DNA of 64,000 nucleotides, from contig NZ_CP063373.1 in the NCBI RefSeq assembly GCF_015160855.1, positions 7,656,001 through 7,720,000 on the forward strand, in the 5' to 3' direction. The translations under genes and the position numbers were made by a program. Positions 28,079 to 35,734 of this stretch are shown in pieces. The notes below the pieces were generated by a model. That model searched no databases. It saw only the letters and a program-made list of their open reading frames with translations, and had not been told where the DNA came from. Source of the DNA: Streptomyces ferrugineus (lineage in GTDB: Bacteria; Actinomycetota; Actinomycetes; Streptomycetales; Streptomycetaceae). Positions within the stretch are counted from its first letter, which is position 1, and every line of letters begins with the position of its first letter.

Positions 28079-28165
28079 GTGACCGACACCTGTGTGCGCC
28101 TGTGGCGGAGGGTCCATATGGACCTCGTCCGCTATGCGGGCTGCGTGTGTCGCCCGTCCTGCTGA
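28079..28165 (+). CDS. Cysteine-rich leader peptide upstream of cysteine dioxygenase
   Basis: A short ORF of 28 codons from GTG 28079, or 15 codons from ATG 28118, which has GGAGGG 6 nt upstream. The final residues are AGCVCRPSC, with one Cys codon directly before the stop; the longer form has another Cys near its start. The segment HMDLVRYAGC resembles the short actinomycete peptides annotated as putative leader peptides before sulfur-metabolism genes. It ends 84 bp before a cysteine dioxygenase-family gene. The likely role is cis-acting sensing of Cys-tRNA charging, not a functional protein product. A leaderless start is favoured by promoter spacing. Confidence 0.75.
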   Translation: MTDTCVRLWRRVHMDLVRYAGCVCRPSC

Positions 28166-28243
28166 ACTCGCATCCCCCTTCTGCCGCGCGCCTCGCCCTT
28201 CGCCGGTGTTCTCGCGCGCTCTTCGCGAACTCTCTTCAGGACG
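28155..28243 (+). promoter_or_regulatory. Predicted translational switch: leader 3' end pairs with the dioxygenase Shine-Dalgarno site
   Basis: CGTCCTG (28155-28161, the last codons of the leader) is fully complementary to CAGGACG (28237-28243), which contains the ribosome site of the next gene. The adjacent GAA of the leader and TTC before the site could extend the helix across a 2-nt bulge. Ribosome occupancy on the leader would decide whether the site is masked. Confidence 0.5.
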
Positions 28244-28249
28244 GTGCCC

Positions 28250-28798
28250 GTGTCTGTCCCCCCTGCCGCCGTACCCTCGTCCGAGCCGGTCGCCACGCCG
28301 AACTCCGCTCCGACGCAGGCGGACCTCCTCGACTTCGTACGGCGCACGGCCGCCGACACCGAACTCGTCGCCTCGCTCCCGCTCGATCCCGAGGGCCGTA
28401 CCTGGGTACGCCTCGAAGGCCCGGGCGGCAGCGAGGCCTGGCTGATCGGCTGGCCGCCCGGCACGGGCACCGGCTGGCACGACCACGCCGAGTCCGTCGG
28501 GGCCTTCGTGACCGCGGCCGGCGAGCTCAGGGAGCACTCCCTCGCCGTCCGGCTGCCCGCCGACGGCTGGAAGACGCTGGAACTGACGGACGACGTGGAC
28601 CGTTCACGCCGTCTCCCGGCCGGCAAGGGCCGCTGCTTCGGCCGCCACCATGTGCACGAGGTCCTCAACGAGTCGACCGACCTGCATGCGATCTCCGTCC
28701 ACGCCTACTACCCCCCGCTGCCGCAGATCCGCCGCTTCAGCCGCAGCGGACCGATCCTGCGCCTGGAGCAGGTGGAGCGTCCGGAGGACTGGCAGTGA
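28250..28798 (+). CDS. Cysteine dioxygenase family protein
   Basis: A 182-residue cupin. The iron ligands are visible in WHDH (His77 and His79) and in GRHHVHEVLN (around residues 133-136), as in thiol dioxygenases that oxidise cysteine to cysteine sulfinate. GTG 28250 is preferred because AGGA lies 9 nt upstream; GTG 28244 is only 3 nt from it. The first ~20 residues are Pro/Ser-rich. Its stop overlaps the start of a rhodanese gene by 4 bp (GTGA). The cysteine-rich leader upstream supports cysteine as the relevant signal. Another thiol substrate such as 3-mercaptopropionate is possible. Confidence 0.88.
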   Translation: MSVPPAAVPSSEPVATPNSAPTQADLLDFVRRTAADTELVASLPLDPEGRTWVRLEGPGGSEAWLIGWPPGTGTGWHDHAESVGAFVTAAGELREHSLAVRLPADGWKTLELTDDVDRSRRLPAGKGRCFGRHHVHEVLNESTDLHAISVHAYYPPLPQIRRFSRSGPILRLEQVERPEDWQ

Positions 28799-29325
28799 GC
28801 GGGGCGGGGAACGAAGCTGTGGTGCGTGATGTGGACGAACGGCCGGTCGGCATAGACGAGTTGCTGGAGCGGGTGCGCGCGGGCTACGAGCGGATCGCGC
28901 CCCGGGCGGCGTACGAGGCCGCCCGGGGCGGCGAGGCTCTGCTGGTCGACATCCGGTACTCCGCCCTGCGCGAGCGGGACGGCCTGATCCCCGGCGCCCT
29001 CGTCGTCGAGCGCAACGAACTGGAGTGGCGGCTCGATCCACAGGGCAGCCATCGCGCCCCCGAGGCGACGAGCCACGACCTGCGGGTCGTGGTGGTCTGC
29101 AACGAGGGGTACGCATCGAGCCTGGCGGCCGAGTCGCTACGGCGGCTGGGGCTGCACCGGGCCACGGATCTGGTCGGCGGGTTCCAGGCGTGGCGGGCGG
29201 AGGGATTGCCGGTGACGCTCGGGGTGGAGGCGGAAGCCCAGGGACAGAGGCACAGGCACAGGGACGCTCCGAGGGCACGCTCAGAGGTCAGTGAAGTGGG
29301 GCGTACTCAACGATCTGAGATCTGA
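28795..29325 (+). CDS. Rhodanese-like sulfurtransferase
   Basis: A 176-residue protein starting at GTG 28795, translationally coupled to the dioxygenase. The single rhodanese domain shows LLVDIRYSALRERDGLIPGA, and the active-site Cys is in VVVCNEGYASSLAAESL, followed by the typical DLVGGFQAWRAEGLPV. The C-terminal ~35 residues are a charged tail. It probably handles persulfide or sulfite formed when cysteine is degraded. Coupling with cysteine dioxygenase defines a small sulfur-catabolic operon. Confidence 0.88.
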   Translation: MSGAGNEAVVRDVDERPVGIDELLERVRAGYERIAPRAAYEAARGGEALLVDIRYSALRERDGLIPGALVVERNELEWRLDPQGSHRAPEATSHDLRVVVVCNEGYASSLAAESLRRLGLHRATDLVGGFQAWRAEGLPVTLGVEAEAQGQRHRHRDAPRARSEVSEVGRTQRSEI

Positions 29326-29535
29326 CGACCTCCCCCTATGCCGAACCCGGGCCCCGGACGCGATGGGCGCCCCCGCGCGTCCACCGTGTCCGGGCCGGAA
29401 CCCTGCGATCGCTCGGTCGTCGTCGGCCCAGCTGTATGGCCGCCCCAGCGCATGCCCGGCATCGTGGGCCCTGAAGGTCTGAGCCGAGCCCTCCGCCCAC
29501 TCCGGACCCCACTACCAACCGGCTCAGAAAACCGC

Positions 29536-30378
29536 TCAGTACCCCTCGTCCCCGAGGAACTCCGTGTCCTCGCCCTCTTCCTCCAGTGCCTGCCGGACCA
29601 CTCTCAGGGCCATGCCCTCGGGGTAGCCCTTGCGGGCGAGCATGCCCGCGAGGCGGCGCAGGCGCTTGTCGCGGTCGAGGCCGCGCGTGGAGCGGAGCTT
29701 GCGGGCGACGAGTTCGCGTGCGGTCGCCTCCTCCTGCTCGGAGTCGAGTTGGGCGACGGCCGCGTCGATCAGTGTGGAGTCGACGCCCTTGGTGCGCAGT
29801 TCCCGGGCGAGGGCGCGTCGGGCCAGCCCTCGGCCGTGGTGCCGGGACTCCACCCAGGCGTCCGCGAACGCGCTGTCGTTGATGAGCCCGACCTCCTCGA
29901 ACCTCGACAGCACCTCCTCGGCGGCGTCGTCCGGGATCTCCCGCTTGCGCAGGGCGTCCGCGAGTTGCTTACGGGTGCGCGGGGTCCCGGTGAGCAGGCG
30001 CAGACAGATCGCCCGCGCCTGCTCCACCGGGTCCGCTGGGGGCGTCCTCTCCTCGGCCCTCGACGAGGAAGAGGCGCCTCCGTCCTCACCGGACGGCTCT
30101 GTACGGCCACGCCGTCGGCGCCCGCGTGAGCCGTCCGGGCCTCGAGCCCCACCAGCCCGACCACGACGCGAACCGCCGCCCAGGGCACCGGCGCCGTATG
30201 CCGACTCGCCCTCAGGCCACGCTCCGGCGTCGTTCCCCCAGTCCGTGTCATGGGCCGTGTCCCCTCCATGGGCGTGACCGCCCGTCCCGGAGGAGCCCTT
30301 GTCGCCCCACTCCCGTGGGGCGTCGGGGTGGGTGGCGTACTTGGCCCAGTCCGTTCGCCGCGCCTTTGAATCAGACAC
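29536..30378 (-). CDS. recX: Regulatory protein RecX
   Basis: A 280-residue RecA modulator that caps or inhibits RecA filaments. The conserved alpha-helical RecX domain occupies the C-terminal ~165 residues (AICLRLLTGTPRTRKQLADA, RFEEVGLINDSAFADAWVE, RRALARELRTKGVD). The N-terminal ~115 residues are low-complexity, Gly/Arg/Ser-rich and longer than in E. coli, as usual in Streptomyces. The start is GTG 30378, 8 bp after the recA stop, so the two genes are cotranscribed. Confidence 0.93.
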   Translation of the reverse strand: MSDSKARRTDWAKYATHPDAPREWGDKGSSGTGGHAHGGDTAHDTDWGNDAGAWPEGESAYGAGALGGGSRRGRAGGARGPDGSRGRRRRGRTEPSGEDGGASSSSRAEERTPPADPVEQARAICLRLLTGTPRTRKQLADALRKREIPDDAAEEVLSRFEEVGLINDSAFADAWVESRHHGRGLARRALARELRTKGVDSTLIDAAVAQLDSEQEEATARELVARKLRSTRGLDRDKRLRRLAGMLARKGYPEGMALRVVRQALEEEGEDTEFLGDEGY

Positions 30379-30386
30379 AGTACGGA

Positions 30387-31514
30387 TCAGCTCTTGGCGG
30401 TCGCGGCCTTGGTCTTGGCCGCCTTGGCCGCAGCCGGCGCGGGCACCGCCTTCGCGGCACCGTCCGGGGTGGCGGTGACCGCGGCGTCCGCGCCCGGTTC
30501 GGCGGCGGGCTCCTCCGGCCGTACGCCGACGCCCAGCTTCTCCTTGATCTTCTTCTCGATCTCGTTGGCCAGGTCGGGGTTGTCCTTGAGGAAGTTGCGC
30601 GCGTTCTCCTTGCCCTGGCCGAGTTGGTCGCCCTCGTACGTGTACCAGGCGCCGGCCTTGCGGACGAAGCCGTGCTCCACGCCCATGTCGATCAGGCCGC
30701 CCTCACGGCTGATGCCCTGGCCGTAGAGGATGTCGAACTCGGCCTGCTTGAAGGGCGGCGCGACCTTGTTCTTGACGACCTTGCAGCGGGTGCGGTTGCC
30801 GACCGCCTCCGTGCCGTCCTTCAGGGTCTCGATGCGGCGGATGTCGATACGCACCGAGGCGTAGAACTTCAGCGCCCGGCCACCGGTCGTGGTCTCCGGC
30901 GAGCCGAACATCACGCCGATCTTCTCGCGGAGCTGGTTGATGAAGATCGCGGTGGTCTTGGACTGGTTGAGCGCGCTGGTGATCTTCCGCAGGGCCTGGC
31001 TCATCAGACGGGCCTGCAGACCGACGTGGCTGTCGCCCATCTCGCCCTCGATCTCCGCGCGCGGGACGAGCGCGGCGACGGAGTCGATGACGATGAGGTC
31101 GAGGGCGCCGGAGCGGACCAGCATGTCCACGATCTCCAGGGCCTGCTCGCCGTTGTCCGGCTGGGAGAGGATCAGGTTGTCGATGTCGACGCCGAGCTTC
31201 TTCGCGTACTCGGGGTCGAGGGCGTGCTCCGCGTCCACGAAGGCGACCTGGCCGCCGGCCTTCTGGGCGTTGGCCACCGCGTGCAGGGTCAGGGTCGTCT
31301 TACCCGAGGACTCGGGGCCGTAGATCTCGACGACGCGGCCGCGCGGCAGGCCGCCGACGCCAAGGGCGACGTCGAGCGCGGTCGACCCGGTCGGGATGAC
31401 CTCGATGGGCTCCTTCGACCGCTCGCCCATGCGCATGACCGCGCCTTTGCCGAATTGCCGTTCAATCTGTGCGAGCGCGGCGTCGAGGGCCTTCTCGCGG
31501 TCGGTTCCTGCCAT
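30387..31514 (-). CDS. recA: Recombinase RecA
   Basis: A 375-residue DNA recombinase and LexA co-protease. The start is ATG 31514 ([18 protein letters not shown]) with GGTGGAA upstream. Walker A is GPESSGKT, Walker B is [12 protein letters not shown], and the L2 region is [17 protein letters not shown]. The C-terminal tail after residue ~330 is an Ala/Lys/Pro-rich extension ([12 protein letters not shown]) typical of Streptomyces. The promoter carries an SOS box. recX follows directly. Confidence 0.98.
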   Translation of the reverse strand: MAGTDREKALDAALAQIERQFGKGAVMRMGERSKEPIEVIPTGSTALDVALGVGGLPRGRVVEIYGPESSGKTTLTLHAVANAQKAGGQVAFVDAEHALDPEYAKKLGVDIDNLILSQPDNGEQALEIVDMLVRSGALDLIVIDSVAALVPRAEIEGEMGDSHVGLQARLMSQALRKITSALNQSKTTAIFINQLREKIGVMFGSPETTTGGRALKFYASVRIDIRRIETLKDGTEAVGNRTRCKVVKNKVAPPFKQAEFDILYGQGISREGGLIDMGVEHGFVRKAGAWYTYEGDQLGQGKENARNFLKDNPDLANEIEKKIKEKLGVGVRPEEPAAEPGADAAVTATPDGAAKAVPAPAAAKAAKTKAATAKS

Positions 31515-31603
31515 GGGTTCCACCCGATTTGCTTGAGTCGATCGCTTCACGTCAAAGACGCTAACGCCTGCCACTGACAATGCGCCCCGACGCCCGTCCG
31601 GCC

Positions 31604-31612
31604 TGTGGATAA
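31604..31612 (-). promoter_or_regulatory. Consensus DnaA-box-like 9-mer in the recA leader
   Basis: TTATCCACA on the minus strand matches the classical DnaA box exactly. It lies within the predicted ~150-nt 5' untranslated region of recA. A single 9-mer can occur by chance, although an AT-rich one is less likely here than its length suggests. Confidence 0.35.
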
Positions 31613-31674
31613 CTGGGGCACTTCTCCATCGAAACCATGGCGAAATGCCTACCGAGCGCCTCGCCGGCACCTCC

Positions 31675-31704
31675 ATCAGAATGGATGTTCGATTTTCGTG
31701 TCAA
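31675..31704 (-). promoter_or_regulatory. recA promoter with LexA/SOS box
   Basis: On the minus strand a perfect -35 TTGACA (31704-31699) is followed after 18 nt by TCTGAT (31680-31675). The spacer holds TCGAAC-ATCC-ATTCTG (31692-31677), whose left half matches the actinobacterial SOS consensus TCGAAC-N4-GTTCGA and whose right half keeps TTC. LexA binding would cover the -10. The transcript leader before the recA ATG would be about 150 nt. Confidence 0.8.
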
Positions 31705-31825
31705 GCGCACCACGCGACACCAGCGGCTTCTGACCGCGCCGCGGTGGCCCGGGGCCTGTCGGCCCCGGATACGGTCCGCGATGGGCACGTGAATTGCCTA
31801 CGCCTATGCTGCGGCAGCGGCTCCC

Positions 31826-32285
31826 ACTCGCTCCAACAGCGGCTGGAGTGCCCCGGGGCACGCGGTAGCCGGTCGGCACTGTGCCGGGTTCCAGGAGCGC
31901 CTGCTCGGGTGGGTCGACGTCGCGCGCTCCGCAAAGGATCACGTTCTCGGTCCTGAGTCCTTCACCCTGAGTCCGTCGCCGAGGCGCGACCGCGTCGGGG
32001 CGCTGTCCGGCGACGACCGGCTGGGTCGCCGGAGCCACCGCGCACCGGCTCAGCGCGGTGACCGGTGTCCCGCCGTCACGGAAGATCTGCTCGTACTGCT
32101 GCTTACTGCTGCTCCATCGCCCGGAGCGCGGGCTCGGGCGCTCCGACCACGACCGGGGCGGCCTTGAGACGGGATGCCAGTTCGGCGGCGGTCATCCACG
32201 AGCCCTGCACCGCGCGGTCGTTGTGATCACCGGCGCGAGCGGCGAAGTGCGGCACGTTGACCGTATGCCCGGGATCGCCTCGCAA
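31826..32285 (-). pseudogene. Degraded arginase/agmatinase-family gene
   Basis: Two pieces in different frames read like one arginase-family protein. The upstream piece (32285-32106) has TVNVPHFAARAGDHNDRAV and a stop just after MEQQ. The second piece (from about 32096 down to 31826) reads QYEQIFRDGGTPVTALSRC, RPDAVAP, then RTENVILCGARDVDPPEQ and GTPAAVGAS. A short repeat CAGCAG-TAAG-CAGCAG marks the frameshift. The metal-binding Asp-rich block expected after RPDAV is missing, and the C-terminal half is gone. With a frameshift, an internal deletion and a truncation the gene cannot be functional. It separates recA from the GyrI-like gene. Confidence 0.7.
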
Positions 32286-32370
32286 ATGGGGCGCGGTACG
32301 TGGTCGTACAACTGCGTGCGCGCCGCGCCACCCCGCTGCCGGAGTTCGATCAGGACCGGACGCCTGCCTC

Positions 32371-32871
32371 CTACGGCAGCTCCGTCACCGGCCAGTTGAG
32401 TTCGGTGCGCAGGTCACGCGGGTCCATGTCCGGCGTGGGCTGCGTGACGTACGTCTCCCACCTGTCCTCCGCGGCTGCAAGACCCCGCGCCCGCATCCAG
32501 GAGCCCAACCGGTCCCAGGAGGGCCCGAGACCGTCGAAGGACCCGAAGTGCGTCAGCCGCGCGACCCGGCCGCCGGGCAGGGAGCCGGCCACGACGCCCT
32601 GCTCCGGCCGCACCGCCCGATCCGTGACGAACCCGACCTCCAGGTCCAGGGTCTCTCCCGGCGGCCCGTGGTAGAGGCCGAAGGCCGGACTCAGCACCGC
32701 GATCCGCTGCGCCTCGATGGCCCGGGCCAGGGCGCCGAAGGAGGCGTCGAAGAAGTCGCGCAACTCGGCCATCGGCACGACACCGCGGACGACAGCCGTC
32801 GTCGCCGGGTCCAGAACCACGAGCCCCGGCTCGGAGGCAGGGGCCTCGTCCTGCGATCCGCCCGCGGTCAC
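32371..32871 (-). CDS. GyrI-like small-molecule-binding domain protein
   Basis: A 166-residue protein. The start is GTG 32871, overlapping the stop of the upstream gene by 4 bp (GTGA), with GGGAGGG 7 nt before it. The fold resembles the effector-binding domain of AraC/BmrR/GyrI proteins: FFDASFGALARAIEAQRI, GPAFGLYHGPPG-like, DLEVGFVTDRAVR, VARLTHFGSFDGLGPSWDRL and TELNWPV. With no DNA-binding part, such stand-alone domains bind or hydrolyse hydrophobic small molecules. It is coupled to the AI-2E-type membrane protein. Confidence 0.8.
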   Translation of the reverse strand: MTAGGSQDEAPASEPGLVVLDPATTAVVRGVVPMAELRDFFDASFGALARAIEAQRIAVLSPAFGLYHGPPGETLDLEVGFVTDRAVRPEQGVVAGSLPGGRVARLTHFGSFDGLGPSWDRLGSWMRARGLAAAEDRWETYVTQPTPDMDPRDLRTELNWPVTELP

Positions 32872-34157
32872 TCGGAGCCCTCCCCGGAGCCCGCCGCCTC
32901 CGGCAGGGGCTGCTGCCCCGGCTTGCGTATCCACAGCTCACGCGCGCGTGAGAACAGGTTGCGCCCCGTTCCCCGCTCGCGGTGCCCATGGACGCGAGGG
33001 TCGTCCGTGACGTCGTAGCGCTTCACATAGGCACCCAGGAACGCCTGCAACGTGGCGACCGCCGGGATGGCGATCAGCGCGCCCACCGCGCCGAGGAGGG
33101 CGGTGCCGGCGATGACCGAGCCGAAGGCGACCGCGGGGTGGATGTCGACGGTCTTGGCGGTCAGCTTGGGCTGCAGCACATAGTTCTCGAACTGCTGGTA
33201 GACCACGACGAAGATCAGCACCCACAGCGCGTACCAGGGATCGACGGTGAACGCGATCAGCATGGGCAAGGCGCCCGCGAGATACGTGCCGATGGTAGGG
33301 ATGAACTGCGACACGAGTCCGACCCATACGGCGAGCACGGGCGCGTACGGCACGTCCAGGCTCTCCAGCAGGATGTAGTGGGCCACGCCGGAGATGAGCG
33401 CCATCAGGCCGCGCGAGTACAGATAGCCGCCGGTCTTGTTGACGGCGATCTCCCAGGCACGCAGCACCTCGGCCTGCCTGTTGGGTGGCAGTACGGAGCA
33501 CAGGGCGCGGCGCAGCCGGGGGCCGTCCGCGGCGAAGTAGAACGAGAACAGCGTGATCGTCAGCAGCTGGAAGAGCCCACCGAGGACCTGCGCCGACACG
33601 TCGAGGACGCCGGTGGCGCTGTTCTGCACGTAGTTGCGCAGCCAGTCGGACCGGAGCAGGCCTTCCTGGACGTCCACGCGTCGCAGCTCGGTGTGGAAGT
33701 GCGCGTTGATCCAGTTGATGACGGAGTCGAGGTAGTCCGGGAAGTCCTCGACGATCTTGATGATCTGGCCGGCGAGCATGGACCCCATCAGGGTCACGAA
33801 CCCGGCCGACGCGATGATCACGGCGAGGAAGACGGTGGCGGTGGCCAGTCCCCGGCGCATGCCGCGCGAGGCCATCCAGCTCACCGCGGGCTCGATGGCG
33901 AGGGCCAGGAAGAACGCGATGAGGATGTTGATCAGCAGCCCGGTCAGCTGGTGAAAGGCCCAGCTGCCCAGCTGGAACACACCGACGAGCGCCAGCGCGA
34001 GCAGCATGGCGCGCGGCAGCCAGCGCGGCATGCGGGCGTTCGACCCGGCGTCGCCCGTGCCCGGAGGCGAGCTGGGCGGCGTCGTGCCGAACGGGGATCC
34101 TTGCCGGGGCAGCTGCCCGGTCTCGTCAGTGCGTGCCACGGAGCAAGTCTCGCCCAC
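32868..34157 (-). CDS. AI-2E family transporter (UPF0118) membrane protein
   Basis: A 429-residue polytopic protein with about eight hydrophobic segments (WLPRAMLLALALVGVFQLG, LLINILIAFFLALAIEPAVS, LLTITLFSFYFAADG and others) and the family motif SQFIPTIGTYLAGALP. PerM/TqsA-type proteins export varied solutes or ions; substrate specificity is not predictable. The start may be GTG 34157 or GTG 34139, and neither has a strong ribosome site. The N-terminal ~45 residues are Pro/Gly-rich, and the C-terminal ~50 are charged and cytoplasmic. Confidence 0.87.
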   Translation of the reverse strand: MGETCSVARTDETGQLPRQGSPFGTTPPSSPPGTGDAGSNARMPRWLPRAMLLALALVGVFQLGSWAFHQLTGLLINILIAFFLALAIEPAVSWMASRGMRRGLATATVFLAVIIASAGFVTLMGSMLAGQIIKIVEDFPDYLDSVINWINAHFHTELRRVDVQEGLLRSDWLRNYVQNSATGVLDVSAQVLGGLFQLLTITLFSFYFAADGPRLRRALCSVLPPNRQAEVLRAWEIAVNKTGGYLYSRGLMALISGVAHYILLESLDVPYAPVLAVWVGLVSQFIPTIGTYLAGALPMLIAFTVDPWYALWVLIFVVVYQQFENYVLQPKLTAKTVDIHPAVAFGSVIAGTALLGAVGALIAIPAVATLQAFLGAYVKRYDVTDDPRVHGHRERGTGRNLFSRARELWIRKPGQQPLPEAAGSGEGSE

Positions 34158-34199
34158 GCCGCTGACAATCGGCTGCGGTCCTTCGATCTTCGTGCCCTG

Positions 34200-34394
34200 T
34201 CAGCGTCTCTCCCCCGGAACGTTCATGACGGCACACACCACACGCCATACCTCCTTGGCCTCCCAGCCGGCTTCGAGCGCCTCGTGCACCGTACGCCCGC
34301 CGAGTTCCGCCATCACATGGTCGCGAGCGAAGGTGTCGGCGTACCCCGGACCGAAGTGTTCCGCCATCCGCTGCCAGAAGACCGTCAACCGCAT
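34200..34394 (-). CDS. DUF3046 protein
   Basis: A 64-residue protein, MRLTVFWQRMAEHFGPGYAD followed by RDHVMAELGGRTVHEALEAG and VWRVVCAVMNVP. This is the actinobacterial DUF3046 family, almost always found near recA/recX. The function is unknown. The start is ATG 34394. It diverges from the next gene across 80 bp. Confidence 0.88.
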   Translation of the reverse strand: MRLTVFWQRMAEHFGPGYADTFARDHVMAELGGRTVHEALEAGWEAKEVWRVVCAVMNVPGERR

Positions 34395-34474
34395 GCGTCC
34401 AGTATCCCGCCCCTGAGAGTGGGCCTGTGCCGGGTCCGCTTGCCGAGACCGCTTTCCGCCCTACGGTCTGACGC

Positions 34475-35419
34475 ATGCCCGAAACAGGAGCTTCCCCACT
34501 CCCCCCGCCGTCCTTGTCGCACTCCCCGCTGTTCTGCGCCGAGCAGTTCGTCTGGCTCACCGCGCGCGTGCTGGAGCAGCGCCTCTTCGCGTACCACTTC
34601 CTGAACGGCGCCGCCGCCCCGGTGGAGACCGCGCTGGACGCCTACCGCAACGAGGACGGCGGGTACGGCCACGCGCTGGAGCCGGATCTGCGCGGCCCGG
34701 TCAGCCGGCCGCTGCACGCCGGTCACGCGCTGCGCGTCCTGGACGCCATCGGGCGCTGCGGCGGACAGCGCGTGGACCGCGTGTGCCGCTATCTGACGTC
34801 GGTCTCCACCCCGGACGGCGCTCTCCCGGTGACCCATGGCGGCCGGGACGGCTATCCCACGGCCCCCTTCATTCCGCTCGTCGAGGACCCGCCCAGCTCG
34901 CTCCTGGCCACCGGGCCGGTGGTCGGCTTACTGCATCGCAACGAGGTGTGGCACGCCTGGCTGTTCCGGGCCACGGACTTCTGCTGGCAGGCGGTCGAGT
35001 CGTTGGAGAAGTCCCATCCCCACGAGATCGAGGCCGCCGTGGCCTTCCTGGACTCCGCTCCCGACCGCCCGCGCGCGGAGGCGGCCGCCGACCGCTTGGG
35101 CCGCCTGGTGCGCGAGCAGCGCCTGGCCGCCCTGGAACCGGACGACCTCGACGCGTACCCGCTCTCCCCCGGCTACGCCCCCGCCGAACACCACTTCCCG
35201 CACGACTACGCGCGGACACCGCACTCCCTCGCGCGCGCATGGTTCACGGACGACGAGATGAGCCGCTCCCTGGACCAGCTGGCCGGCGAACAGCAGGAGG
35301 ACGGCGGCTGGCCGATCCGCCGGCGTCAGTGGGCGCCGAGCGTCCCCCTGGAGGCCCGCCCCATGGTGACCATTCAGGCACTGCACACCCTGAGGGCATA
35401 CGGCCGCCACATCGGCTGA
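34475..35419 (+). CDS. Conserved protein with prenyltransferase/terpene-cyclase-like alpha-toroid repeats
   Basis: A 314-residue protein. Repeat-like blocks such as RNEDGGYGHALEPDL, STPDGALPV and EQQEDGGWPIRRRQW resemble the QW-type (alpha/alpha)6 barrel repeats of the squalene cyclase/prenyltransferase superfamily. No DxDD or other catalytic motif is evident, so an enzymatic function is not assigned. There is no Shine-Dalgarno sequence. TTGCCG (34440-34445), a 16-nt spacer and TACGGT (34462-34467) place the predicted transcription start exactly at ATG 34475, so the mRNA is probably leaderless. Confidence 0.75.
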   Translation: MPETGASPLPPPSLSHSPLFCAEQFVWLTARVLEQRLFAYHFLNGAAAPVETALDAYRNEDGGYGHALEPDLRGPVSRPLHAGHALRVLDAIGRCGGQRVDRVCRYLTSVSTPDGALPVTHGGRDGYPTAPFIPLVEDPPSSLLATGPVVGLLHRNEVWHAWLFRATDFCWQAVESLEKSHPHEIEAAVAFLDSAPDRPRAEAAADRLGRLVREQRLAALEPDDLDAYPLSPGYAPAEHHFPHDYARTPHSLARAWFTDDEMSRSLDQLAGEQQEDGGWPIRRRQWAPSVPLEARPMVTIQALHTLRAYGRHIG

Positions 35420-35425
35420 GCCGTC

Positions 35426-35734
35426 TCACCCGCCCATGGCCCGCACTCCCGCCGTCACCACCACGGCCGCCGCGACGACGAGTAGAAACGGAGCCCGCAG
35501 GACGAGCGCCAAGGCAGCCGCAGCGACTCCGGCCGCCCTCGCGTCCAGCACCAGCGCCTGCCCGTCGCCGAACGTCTGCTGAGCCGTCAGAGCGGCAAGA
35601 AGCGCGACGGGCAACAGCGCGGCGAGACGCCGTACGAGGGGTCTCTCCAGAGCCCCCTCGGGCACGAGCAGCCCGACAAGCTTGACGGCGTAGCAGCCGA
35701 CGACCGTGAGGCCGATGGCGATCCAGGTACTCAT
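35426..35734 (-). CDS. azlD: AzlD-type branched-chain amino-acid exporter subunit
   Basis: A 102-residue membrane protein with about four hydrophobic helices (MSTWIAIGLTVVGCYAVKL, LLPVALLAALTAQQTF and others), matching the small AzlD subunit. Its ATG 35734 overlaps the azlC stop by 4 bp (ATGA), so the two are translated together. AzlCD pairs export branched-chain amino acids or analogues. The stop is close to that of the convergent upstream-numbered gene. Confidence 0.88.
   Translation of the reverse strand: MSTWIAIGLTVVGCYAVKLVGLLVPEGALERPLVRRLAALLPVALLAALTAQQTFGDGQALVLDARAAGVAAAALALVLRAPFLLVVAAAVVVTAGVRAMGG

Noticed and set aside
28102..28794. Upstream extension of the rhodanese frame to give a ~400-residue protein
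   Set aside because: That part overlaps the cysteine dioxygenase gene in another frame and is Arg/Pro-rich. The GTG at 28795 overlapping the dioxygenase stop is the natural start.
29338..30129. Plus-strand ORF opposite recX
   Set aside because: Shadow of recX with no ribosome site and no similarity to known families.
31561..31788. Small minus-strand ORF in the recA leader
   Set aside because: It covers the recA promoter and leader, has no ribosome site and no recognisable motif.
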